Shown: piece by piece, positions 9,892 through 18,000 of the stretch
Numbering within the stretch: position 1 is the stretch's first letter
Layout: every line of letters starts with the position of its first letter
DNA from: Hyphomicrobiales bacterium
GTDB lineage: Bacteria > Pseudomonadota > Alphaproteobacteria > Rhizobiales > Rhizobiaceae
Length of the DNA stretch: 64,000 bases
Direction: 5' to 3'
Assembly: GCA_900473795.1 (NCBI GenBank)
Contig: UCMT01000013.1
Location: forward strand, 106,797-170,796
Position numbers and translations under genes: made by a program
Notes under the pieces: generated by a model
What the model was told of the DNA's origin: nothing
The model's input: only the letters and a program-made list of their open reading frames with translations
Databases searched by the model: none

Positions 9892-10443
9892 ATGTTTTCG
9901 CGCCCTTCTTTGATCGCTCGCGGCTTTGCCGCAGCCTCGCTTGCAGCCCTCACCTGCGCGGCCTCTCCGGCATTCTCGGGCGGCAACGACAAGGCGTTTT
10001 TCGAGCAGGTTTCCGGCCAGTGGAAAGGCCCGGGCGAGATCGTTGCCGGCAAGTACAAGGGCACGAAATTCACCTGCGACCTGACCGGTGAAGCAAACGG
10101 AAGCTCCGTCGGCATCAAGCTCGACGGCTTCTGCCGCGTCGGCGTCTTCAAGCAGCCGATGTCCGCCGTCATCACCCAGTCCGGCAAGACCTATAACGGC
10201 AAATTCCTCGACGGCGCCAACGGCAAGGGCCTTGATATCGTCTCCGGCAATGTCGGCAAGGACAAGGTCGTCGTCGGCATCAACCGCAAGAAGCTCAACG
10301 GCGCGATGATCGCCCGCCTGCAGGGCGACTCGACGCTCAACATCACCATTTCGGTGAAGGTCGAGGACACCATGGTGCCGGTGATCGGCGTCAGCCTCAA
10401 CCGCCAGCTCGACACCGTCGCCGTCGGCTCGATCAAGAAATAA
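9892..10443 (+). CDS. Secreted protein of unknown function
   Basis: 183 residues. A clear Sec signal peptide ends near residue 29 (ASPAFSGG). The mature part is about 150 residues with many alternating hydrophobic residues, Gly and Lys, suggesting a small beta-rich periplasmic domain; there is a pair of cysteines. I do not recognise the family. It stands alone, divergent from the cytochrome b561 gene, and ends at its own terminator before the convergent folK. Confidence 0.7.
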   Translation: MFSRPSLIARGFAAASLAALTCAASPAFSGGNDKAFFEQVSGQWKGPGEIVAGKYKGTKFTCDLTGEANGSSVGIKLDGFCRVGVFKQPMSAVITQSGKTYNGKFLDGANGKGLDIVSGNVGKDKVVVGINRKKLNGAMIARLQGDSTLNITISVKVEDTMVPVIGVSLNRQLDTVAVGSIKK

Positions 10444-10467
10444 CGGGTGTTTTCGCAGCGTTTCCAG

Positions 10468-10491
10468 AGAGCCGGCTCGTCCGGCTCTTTT
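10468..10491 (+). terminator. Intrinsic terminator after the secreted-protein gene
   Basis: AGAGCCGG (10468-10475) pairs with CCGGCTCT (10481-10488) around a 5-base loop, followed by TTTT. It lies 25 bases past the stop at 10443. Confidence 0.85.
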
Positions 10492-10496
10492 GCGTT

Positions 10497-11033
10497 TCAA
10501 ACGGCCGATTGCGGCGCGCGCTGCCGCCACCAGTCATCGCGCGGATCGGCCACTTCGATGCCCGCGACATCGGCGCTCTTGAGCCATTCGGCCACCGATT
10601 TGCCGGCTACGATGAGATCCGGGGCGAAATCAGCGAGCGGCTTCAGCACGAATCCGCGTTCCGTCATGCGCGGATGCGGTATTTCCAGCGTCCGGGACTG
10701 TTGGCTCAGGCTGTCATAGGTCAGCACGTCGATGTCGATCGTGCGCGGCCCCCAGCGCTCCAGCCGCTCCCGTTTCATCTGACGCTCAATCGACAGGCAG
10801 GCATCGAGCAGTTCGTCGGGCAAGAGCGAGGTCTCGACCGCGGCGCAGGCATTGAAAAACCAGGCCTGATCCGTCTTGCCCCAGGGCGGTGTCCGGTAGA
10901 GTTTCGACACATGCGTCACCGCGCAGTCCGGCCGCGTGTCGAGAAGCACAAGCGCGCGCGCCATCAAAGCAGCGGGATCACCGATATTGCCGCCGAGGCC
11001 GAGCGTCGCCAGATGAGTCGGCATCTCAGGCAA
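10497..11033 (-). CDS. folK: 6-hydroxymethyl-7,8-dihydropterin pyrophosphokinase
   Basis: 178 residues. FolK transfers pyrophosphate from ATP to hydroxymethyl-dihydropterin, the step before FolP in folate synthesis. LGLGGNIGDP at the N-terminus, YRTPPWGKTDQAWFFNA and the family signature RWGPRTIDIDVLTY are all present, with IPHPRMTERGFVL near the C-terminus. The start overlaps the end of folB by 8 bases, and the gene is the last of the folP-folB-folK operon. Confidence 0.95.
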   Translation of the reverse strand: MPEMPTHLATLGLGGNIGDPAALMARALVLLDTRPDCAVTHVSKLYRTPPWGKTDQAWFFNACAAVETSLLPDELLDACLSIERQMKRERLERWGPRTIDIDVLTYDSLSQQSRTLEIPHPRMTERGFVLKPLADFAPDLIVAGKSVAEWLKSADVAGIEVADPRDDWWRQRAPQSAV

Positions 11034-11394
11034 AATGCTCGACCGTCACTTCGACATAGTCGAGAACACCGGGAACCGGCGCGTTCGGCTTGCGGATCGA
11101 TATTTTCGCGCGGCGAATCTGCGGAAAGACCGAACAGAGCGTGGTGGCAACCTCGAGCGCCAGCGCCTCGATCAGATAACGCCGGCGACCGGTGATGATC
11201 TTCTCGATCTCGGTGAAGGCAACACCGTAATGCACTGTATCGTCGATGGAATCCTCGACCAGCGCGGTTCCCTGCTCGACATCCAGCTCGGCATCGACGA
11301 AGAAGCGCTGCCCCAGAAATTCCTCTTCGTCGTGAACGCCATGGCGGGCAAAGAAGGCGCAATTCTTGAGGGTGATCGTGTAGATCGCTGTCAT
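11026..11394 (-). CDS. folB: Dihydroneopterin aldolase
   Basis: 122 residues, normal for FolB. The enzyme cleaves dihydroneopterin to hydroxymethyl-dihydropterin, the FolK substrate. Family features are FFARHGVHDEE near the N-terminus, VHYGVAFTEIEKI and YLIEALALEVA, and the C-terminal IRKPNAPVPG with the conserved Lys. Its ATG overlaps the folP stop by 4 bases and its end overlaps folK by 8, so all three folate genes are coupled. Confidence 0.95.
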   Translation of the reverse strand: MTAIYTITLKNCAFFARHGVHDEEEFLGQRFFVDAELDVEQGTALVEDSIDDTVHYGVAFTEIEKIITGRRRYLIEALALEVATTLCSVFPQIRRAKISIRKPNAPVPGVLDYVEVTVEHFA

Positions 11395-12281
11395 GGCTGA
11401 TTTTCCGTCCCGTGTTTTTCCTGCGCCCGTCTTTTTGTCGCCAGCATAGCATCCGCCACCAGAAGCGCATCCCTGTTGATTGCGACATCATGTACCCGGA
11501 AAACCGCAGCGCCCGCCATTCTCAGCAATGCGGTCGTGGCCGCCGTGCCGACATCCCGCTCTGGCGCTTCGCGGCCGGTGATGGCGCCGATGAAGCGCTT
11601 GCGCGACGTACCGGCCAGAAGCGGCAATCCGAAACCTCGCAGTTCACTGAAACGCGTCATCAGTTCGACGTTCTCATCGGTATCCTTGGCAAAACCGAAG
11701 CCGGGATCGAGAACGATCCGGTCACGCGCAACGCCGGCGGCAGCGGCGATTTCCAGGGAACGCTCGAGAAAATGATACTGATCGCGCACGACATCTGTGA
11801 GTTTTTCGCGGTCGCGGCCGGTATGCATGATGCAAAGCCCTGCCCCGGTCGCCGCCGCCACATTCGCAAGATCGGGCTCGCGCTGCAGGCCGTGGACGTC
11901 ATTGATGATATGCGCACCGGCGGCAACAGCCAGCTGCGCGGTCTCGGCCCTGTAGGTATCGATGGAGAGGATCGCATCCGTCCGCTCGGCAAGCGCCGCA
12001 ATGACCGGCAGCACCCGTGCCTGCTCTTCCTCCGCCGTGACCGGGGCAGCACCGGGCCGTGTCGACTCGCCGCCGATATCGAGGATTGCGGCACCCTGAT
12101 CGAGGCAGCGCAGGGCCTGCGACACTGCGGCTTCCGTATCGTCATAGGCGCCACCGTCCGAAAACGAATCCGGCGTCACATTGATGATCGCCATCAGCAG
12201 CCCGGTCGGCCCAAGCGCGAGTTTTCGGCCATGGGCCAGTTTCCATTCGAAGGGATCGAAAGGATCGAAAGCGTCGTCCAT
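11391..12281 (-). CDS. folP: Dihydropteroate synthase
   Basis: 296 residues. FolP joins p-aminobenzoate to the pterin pyrophosphate and is the sulfonamide target. Motifs in order: INVTPDSFSDGG (pterin and Mg site), DIGGESTRPGA, AHIINDVHG, DPGFGFAKD and LAGTSRKRFIG, with RVHDV near the C-terminus. An AGGAGG lies upstream of the ATG at 12281 at a rather long spacing. It is the first gene of folP-folB-folK on the minus strand. Confidence 0.96.
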   Translation of the reverse strand: MDDAFDPFDPFEWKLAHGRKLALGPTGLLMAIINVTPDSFSDGGAYDDTEAAVSQALRCLDQGAAILDIGGESTRPGAAPVTAEEEQARVLPVIAALAERTDAILSIDTYRAETAQLAVAAGAHIINDVHGLQREPDLANVAAATGAGLCIMHTGRDREKLTDVVRDQYHFLERSLEIAAAAGVARDRIVLDPGFGFAKDTDENVELMTRFSELRGFGLPLLAGTSRKRFIGAITGREAPERDVGTAATTALLRMAGAAVFRVHDVAINRDALLVADAMLATKRRAQEKHGTENQP

Positions 12282-12479
12282 GATGGTTTCACTCCCTCCT
12301 CACCATCCGCAGACACAACTTTGACCACAAATGGAGGCCAATGTGCCACACCTTGCGGCAAAGGCTCGGATTATTCTCTTGTTTTCCGCTTTGTCCGAGA
12401 TGCCGGTTATTTGCTGTTGCGCTGCGGCTGGCTATGCCCCAAGCTCTAGAGAAGTTCAACTGCCGAGACCTGTAAACCT

Positions 12480-13109
12480 ATGACGACTGGCCGCATTTCC
12501 TTCGCCGCGTTTCTGATTTTGAGTATCGTCGCGGGCCATTCCTCGTCAGCATACGGCGACACGGTGGTAAGCAAGAGCATCACCTATTTCTCAGTAGGGG
12601 GCCGCACGGCCGAAGAACTGGACAAGGCGCTTTCCGAGCGCGGTCCGATGATGAATTCGACCGGCGCGCGGCATCCCGGCGCCACCAAGATCAAGTTCGG
12701 CGGCACGGTAACCTATGTCAAACACGGCAATCGCTGCGCCGTCGGCAGCGCCAAGGTAACGCTCAGCACCAAGCTCATCCTGCCACGCTGGAAAAACCGC
12801 AGAACCGCAAACCGGGATCTGGCGCTCGTCTGGGACACGTTGGCAAGCGATATCAAGCGCCATGAGGAGCGTCACGCCGAGATCGCCCGCAACCATGCCC
12901 GCAAACTGGAGAAGGATTTCCTGGCCCTGAAACCCGAAGCGGATTGCGAGCGGATGCAGGCGCGTGTCGCCCGGTTGAGCGAGACGGCGATCCAGCAACA
13001 CGACCGCGATCAGGCCCGCTTCGACCGGACGGAGGCCACCAATTTCGACCGCCGCATGATCCGGCTGCTGCAGTACCGACTCGACGGGATGACGAAGGTC
13101 AAGCGGTAA
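12480..13109 (+). CDS. Secreted DUF922-family putative zinc protease
   Basis: 209 residues. A signal peptide spans about 1-26 (ending SSAYGD). The mature part matches the DUF922 family of predicted secreted zinc-dependent proteases: KHGNRCAVGSAKV in the middle and the metal-site-like RHEERHAEIA at about residues 123-132, which fits HExxH. The C-terminal ~60 residues are charged and helical. There is no strong Shine-Dalgarno sequence before the ATG. It is a single gene divergent from folP; protease activity is family inference and the substrate is unknown. Confidence 0.8.
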   Translation: MTTGRISFAAFLILSIVAGHSSSAYGDTVVSKSITYFSVGGRTAEELDKALSERGPMMNSTGARHPGATKIKFGGTVTYVKHGNRCAVGSAKVTLSTKLILPRWKNRRTANRDLALVWDTLASDIKRHEERHAEIARNHARKLEKDFLALKPEADCERMQARVARLSETAIQQHDRDQARFDRTEATNFDRRMIRLLQYRLDGMTKVKR

Positions 13110-13374
13110 ATCGTCCGCAAGACTAGAAAAACGAGTGAAATGCGAATCACCCGACATATGCAAAACTTGCACGTCAACAGCATATCACTGGTGACTTTTC
13201 ACCATACAACAGCGCTGAAAGTTAAGGTATAGTCTAAGCATTGAATGAAGAGCAGGAAAACAAAATCTCTTCATTCCCTGTCCCGGATCTAGTCAATCTG
13301 CATCCACGCAGACGCCTTGAACCGGAAGTATTGTTTCGCGCTTGACTGTCCTGTCCCGGATTGATGTTCGACCG
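13110..13374. other. Intergenic region with a 10-bp hairpin upstream of the small-RNA candidate
   Basis: No credible gene is seen here. A perfect 10-bp inverted repeat (13243-13252 with 13267-13276, GAATGAAGAG) encloses a 14-base loop but has no T-run. A 12-base direct repeat, CCTGTCCCGGAT, occurs at 13277-13288 and again at 13350-13361. CTTGAC at 13341-13346 fits the rhizobial -35 consensus and would start a transcript near 13375. Confidence 0.55.
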
Positions 13375-13500
13375 GCTCGGTGCATGGCGCATGTGGCGTT
13401 CTCCTGGCGTGTCCTAAAGCAGCAGATGTTCCCCTCCCTCATCTGTATGCGATGCGCCCTCCTAGCCCCGCTCGTCGATTGCGACCAGTGGGGCTTTTTC
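13375..13500 (+). ncRNA. Candidate trans-acting small RNA (alpha-r14 / NfeR1-like)
   Basis: A region of about 125 bases without a credible gene carries the marks of an independent small RNA. It has a -35-like CTTGAC at 13341. Three C/T-rich anti-Shine-Dalgarno-like segments follow: TTCTCCT near 13400, CCCCTCCCT at 13431-13439 in the loop of a perfect 6-bp stem (13423-13428 with 13440-13445), and CCCTCCT at 13457-13463. It ends with a strong intrinsic terminator: a 9-bp stem (13464-13472 / 13487-13495, one G-T pair), a one-base mismatch, an inner GTCG/CGAC stem and TTTTT. Family knowledge: rhizobial alpha-r14 RNAs such as NfeR1 are about 120 nt with several exposed CCUCC motifs. The -10 is weak, and assignment to that family is inference. 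Confidence 0.5.
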
Positions 13501-13529
13501 TTGGCTGGACTGAAACGGTTGCGCGAAGG

Positions 13530-13850
13530 TCAGGCCTGGCGCTCGGGAACGTGAACCACGAGCCCATCCAGGCCGTCGCTCATCTTGATCTGACAGGAGA
13601 GCCGCGAGGTGGGTTTCACATCATAGGCGAAATCGAGCATGTCCTCTTCCATCGCCTCGGGAGCACCGACCGTCGCCGACCATTCTTCGTCCACATAGAC
13701 ATGACAGGTCGCGCAGGCACAGGCGCCGCCGCATTCGGCCTCGATGCCGGGAACCGAATTGCGCACAGCATTTTCCATGACGGTCGAACCATTTTGAACG
13801 TCAAAGTCATACTGCGTGCCGTCGAAGGCGATGATGGTCAGTTTGGGCAT
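13530..13850 (-). CDS. Adrenodoxin-type [2Fe-2S] ferredoxin
   Basis: 106 residues, the normal size. The cluster ligands fit the adrenodoxin/ISC spacing C-x5-C-x2-C...C: Cys 40, 46 and 49 in [14 protein letters not shown] and Cys 86 in RLSCQIKM. Such ferredoxins pass single electrons to cytochrome P450 or Fe-S assembly enzymes. No partner gene is adjacent, so its client cannot be named. The start MPKLTII at 13850 fits family length; the longer upstream frame is not needed. Confidence 0.93.
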   Translation of the reverse strand: MPKLTIIAFDGTQYDFDVQNGSTVMENAVRNSVPGIEAECGGACACATCHVYVDEEWSATVGAPEAMEEDMLDFAYDVKPTSRLSCQIKMSDGLDGLVVHVPERQA

Positions 13851-14052
13851 TTGGTTTTCCGGATGCTTGGCGTTGTATCGGTATACCGCAGGAACAATCA
13901 CGCCGCCCCTCATAGCAGAGGCGGCGGCGGAATGCGGCAAATTCATCCGATTTCTTCCAACAATTCGCAACGCCAGTCAACACGAAGGGACTTGGCATCC
14001 GGCCTCTTCCCGCGACCCTTCGTCGCTGCGAGGTTTCCGGGAAAGCCTGCCC

Positions 14053-14421
14053 CTAGCGGCAGAGCTTCAGGATGAACAGTTCGGCCTCGATCACGGCGGC
14101 GCTCAACGCTGCAAGATGGTCGGCCTGCTCCGGCTCAGCCTCGACAGCGCCGGCTGCCTCGGCAACACCGAAGGCACCGACGGCAAGGGCGGCACCCTTG
14201 AGGCGGTGCGCAGTCGCCCCGGACATGTCGGTACTGGCGCACGACAATTCCTTCATCAGCTGCCGCGCCTGTCGCGCAAACATCTGCAGCACTTCAATTT
14301 CCAGGAGCTTGTCGCCCATTGTCTGCGTCGCAAGGTGAACCAGATCGATCGGCCGCGCCTTGGAGGGACATGCCCCACCGAGATTGTCGGGTGCTTCGAA
14401 CGCGATCTTGAGTGCCGCCAT
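14053..14421 (-). CDS. Stand-alone Hpt phosphotransfer domain protein
   Basis: 122 residues forming one helical Hpt domain, with the phospho-accepting His at about 72 in AHRLKGAALAVGA. Hpt proteins carry phosphate between receiver domains of hybrid kinases and response regulators. No kinase is adjacent. It is divergent from the gpr gene 665 bases away. It is not ChpT, which is a larger dimeric pseudo-kinase; its partners are unknown. Confidence 0.82.
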   Translation of the reverse strand: MAALKIAFEAPDNLGGACPSKARPIDLVHLATQTMGDKLLEIEVLQMFARQARQLMKELSCASTDMSGATAHRLKGAALAVGAFGVAEAAGAVEAEPEQADHLAALSAAVIEAELFILKLCR

Positions 14422-15085
14422 GTGCCAATATCCTTATTCTGTTTTTTTCTGACGCAACCGGCCCGTCACCGGTGACATCGTGTTTTTCAATTCTGCCTGC
14501 CCGCGACACCGGATTTGCCTCCGGCTTGTCTGGAAGTGCTTGACCCGTCACGCTATTATGAGGCTCGAAGGTGGTGCGGGCGTTACCTTCCCGATGCCCT
14601 GTCCGGCTGTGATTTCGCTCGTCTCAGGAGACCATTAGGCCGGATCGGCGCTGCTATCTGATTAAAACGCGGCGCAATAAGGGCAGGTTTTTCGCGGCAT
14701 GGTTAACGGCCATTAAACCGCCTGATTACAAGGGTTTCTGCGGGAAATAGGTCCACTTTTCATTAAGAACTTGTTAGGATTTTAACGAATGCCGGGGGCG
14801 TTTAATTGTAAGACACCGGTGAATGTGTCACTACGGTACGTTGAGGGATATGTTTATGCCTTAAGGTGCAGACAGTCCTGACGGAAAACCGCATCGAATG
14901 AAGCACCTACGGGGCTGATGTGCTGTTCCGTCGGTGCGTGGTTGAAATGGGTGCATGTCGGGTTCTGCGCAAATGTGATGCGCGTATCCTGCCGTCACCG
15001 TCCGAGTATCGGAGGTGCTCCCAATGCAGGCGGTGTTGCAAAGGGTCCTTCCGAAAGGGACAGTTTAGTAACGAGGCGTATCCGC
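14422..15085. other. Long intergenic region upstream of gpr
   Basis: 664 bases between the divergent Hpt and gpr genes. The part at 14700-14815 is richer in A and T and holds several TTAA motifs, including TTAA-N7-TTAG at 14763-14777, one base off the CtrA consensus. An in-frame extension of the gpr frame reaches an ATG at 14918 but encodes a Cys/Arg/His-rich stretch unlike the rest, so it is probably untranslated leader. Confidence 0.55.
14763..14777 (+). promoter_or_regulatory. Possible CtrA-binding site upstream of gpr
   Basis: TTAA, seven bases, TTAG: seven of eight defined positions of the alphaproteobacterial CtrA box TTAA-N7-TTAA. A further TTAAC follows at 14782-14786, and TTAACGGCCATTAA with a 6-base gap lies at 14703-14716. 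The location in a long leader before a polar-growth gene makes cell-cycle control plausible. This is motif reading only. Confidence 0.35.
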
Positions 15086-18000
15086 ATGGCGACAAATAAA
15101 AGCAACGAGTCGATCGACGACAAGGCATTTCAGGCGTTGGAAGACGCTTTGAAAATCGACTTTGACGAGCTTAAGTCTGCCCTCAACGAAAAGACGTCCT
15201 TGGATGATCCGGAGGGAAAAGTGTCTGAAGCAGTGAGCCAGGCACCGGCAGCCAGCCAGGCAAAGACGACAAAATCCAAGGATGAGGCAGCCCGCTCGGC
15301 ACGCACGACGGAAACGCCAAGAAGCCTCTCTCCTGAACCCGCCCCCAAGGCCCCCTCCTTCGCGCCCGCCAACGATGATGGCCGCAGAACGCCCGCCGCC
15401 ATCCTGCGCTCGCTGGACGTCCGCTCCGGCCGCTCGGCGATGCGGATCGCCGCCGCCGTCTCCGCGCTCTGGACGATTGGTGGCCTTGGTGTCGCCAACC
15501 TGCTCTATGGTCCGGAAATCTGGCAGATCCGCTCGCTTGCCGACCTGTCGGCGATGCCGGGCGCCATCGGCGCGGCGATCTTCATCATCCTGCCGGTGAT
15601 GCTGTTCTTCTCCTTCGCCATCATGATTTCGCGCGCCCAGGAACTGCGCAGCGCCGCCCGGTCGATGGCCGAGGTCGCCCTGCGCCTGGCCGAGCCGGAA
15701 ACGGCGGCTTCCGAGCGCATCATGACGGTTGGCCAGGCCGTTCGCCGCGAAGTCTCGGCGATGAACGAAGGCATCGAGCGCACGATCGCGCGTGCCACCG
15801 AACTCGAAACGCTGGTGCATTCCGAGGTCAACGCGCTCGAGCGCAGCTATAGTGACAACGAGCTGAGGGTGCGCACCCTGGTCCAGGAACTCGGACTGGA
15901 GCGGGAAGCCATTGTCGGCCATGCCGAGCGCATCCGCTCGTCGATCGCCGGTGCCCATACGCAGTTGAAGGACGAGCTTGCAACCGCAGGCGATGATATT
16001 TCCAGCCGGATTGCGACCTCGGGCGAAGCCTTCGCCTCGATGATCGAAACCCGCGCCGCGGCCCTGATGGAGCGCTCGAACAGCGCAACGCAGACGATCG
16101 GGGCGATGCTCTCGACCCGCACCGATGCCTTGCTCTCAAGCCTCACCACCGCCGGCGTGTCGCTCAGCAACGAGTTCGACACCCGCCTGGAAAATCTCAG
16201 CCAGACGCTGGCCAAGCGCGGCCAGCAACTGCTTGGTCAGTTCGAAACACGCGCCTCGACGCTCGACGCCAATACCGAGAAGCTGAATGCCGCGCTGAAC
16301 GAGCGCGCCCGCCAGCTCAACGAGACGCTGATTGCCCGCACACGCGATCTGAACGAAAGCCTCAATGTCGGCCAGCAGGCCATCACCGGCGGTCTCGACG
16401 ATATTCTCAACACGCTGAACGCAACGCTGGATGAAAAGGGCGCGAGCTTCCGTCAGAGTCTGAAGAGCAGTTCAGACGACATGATCATGGATCTCGACCT
16501 GCGCTCGGGCTTCTTCGAGGAGAAGCTGCAAACGACGGTCGGACAGCTGGCGACGGCCTTCGATTCCCGCTTCCACGAATTCGCGACCGCCTTCGACAAG
16601 CGCGCCGGCATGCTCGATTCCAAGCTGATGGAAAGCCTCGCGCGCATCAACCAGTCGGTGAGCGGCGGCGCCGAATCGATCGGCAGCATGCTGGACGGCG
16701 GCATCGAGCGCTTCGAGTCCGCCCTGTCCGAGCAATCCCTGACGCTCGCCACCACGCTCGGCACGACACAGGACTTCATCGAGCACACGATCAGCGGCAA
16801 GACCGCCGAGCTCAGCGATGCGATCGGCAATGCGCACACCCGCATCGACGGCGTTCTGTCAGAACGTTCCAGCACGCTGATGAGCGCACTCACTGCGGCA
16901 CAGGACCGGATCGAATCCGGCTTTGCGCAGCGCGCCGGTTCGCTCGAAACTGCTCTTACGGAAAGCCAGCAGCTGCTCGCCGAAACGCTTGACGCCCGCA
17001 CGAGTGCGATCACGACCAGCAACCAGCAGCTTGCGGACAACATCGTTACGCAAACCAGCGGCCTCATCGACGGGCTGCAGGCCATCCATGGCCGTATCGA
17101 AGACACGCTGACCAACCGCGCCGACGAAATCACCACGGCAATTGCCGCGAGCCAACTGCGCCTCGACGACACGCTTTCGGAGCGCGCGGTCGAACTTTCG
17201 AGCCTGCTTGCTGCAAGCTCGGAATCCATCGACAGCGCCTTCGAGGGCACGGCGGAACGCATCGATACGATCCTGTCGCAGCGCACCGGCGCGCTCGCAA
17301 ACGTGCTGAATTCGTCAACGGCAGCGATCGACAACGCCTTTGACGGCACGGCGGAACGCATCGACGCCATCCTGTCGCAGCGTACCGGCGCTCTCGAAAA
17401 CGTGCTCACCTCGTCGACGACCGCAATCGACGGTGCCTTCGACGGCACGGCGGAACGCATCGACGCGATCCTGGCACAGCGCACGGGCTCGCTGGCCAAC
17501 GTTCTCACTTCGTCCGCAGGCGCGATCGAAAGCGCAATCGGCGGCACCACGGAACGGCTGGAAACGCTGTTGTCCGAACAAAGCCGCACGCTCGGCGACA
17601 CGCTTGCCAGCCAGACGGCGACGCTCGACACCATTCTCTCCGAGCGCTCGGCGGAGATCACCGGCACCTTGTCCGCTCGCGCAAACGAAATGGTCGATAC
17701 GCTGAGCAGCCGCACGGAAGAAATCGCCGATGGCCTCTCCTATCGCGCCAGCGCGATCGCGGAAACCATGGCCGACCGGGTCAGCGATATCGAGCAGCAG
17801 CTTTCGGGTCGCGTTGGAGCGATCGCCGAAAACCTCAGCGGCCGCGTCAGCGAGATCGCCGGCACGATGACCAGCACATCGGCCGAGATCGCCACTGCCC
17901 TTTCCAGCCATGCCTCGGAGCTGGCCATGTCGATGGCAGACAAGGCGTCCGATATCGAACAGACGCTCTCCGGCCGCGCTGGCCAGCTGGCGACATCGCT

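Noticed and set aside
14918..15085. A 56-residue N-terminal extension of gpr from the ATG at 14918.
   Set aside because: It is Cys/His/Arg-rich and unlike the acidic N-terminus that follows, and the region carries promoter-like AT-rich sequence just upstream; it looks like untranslated leader.
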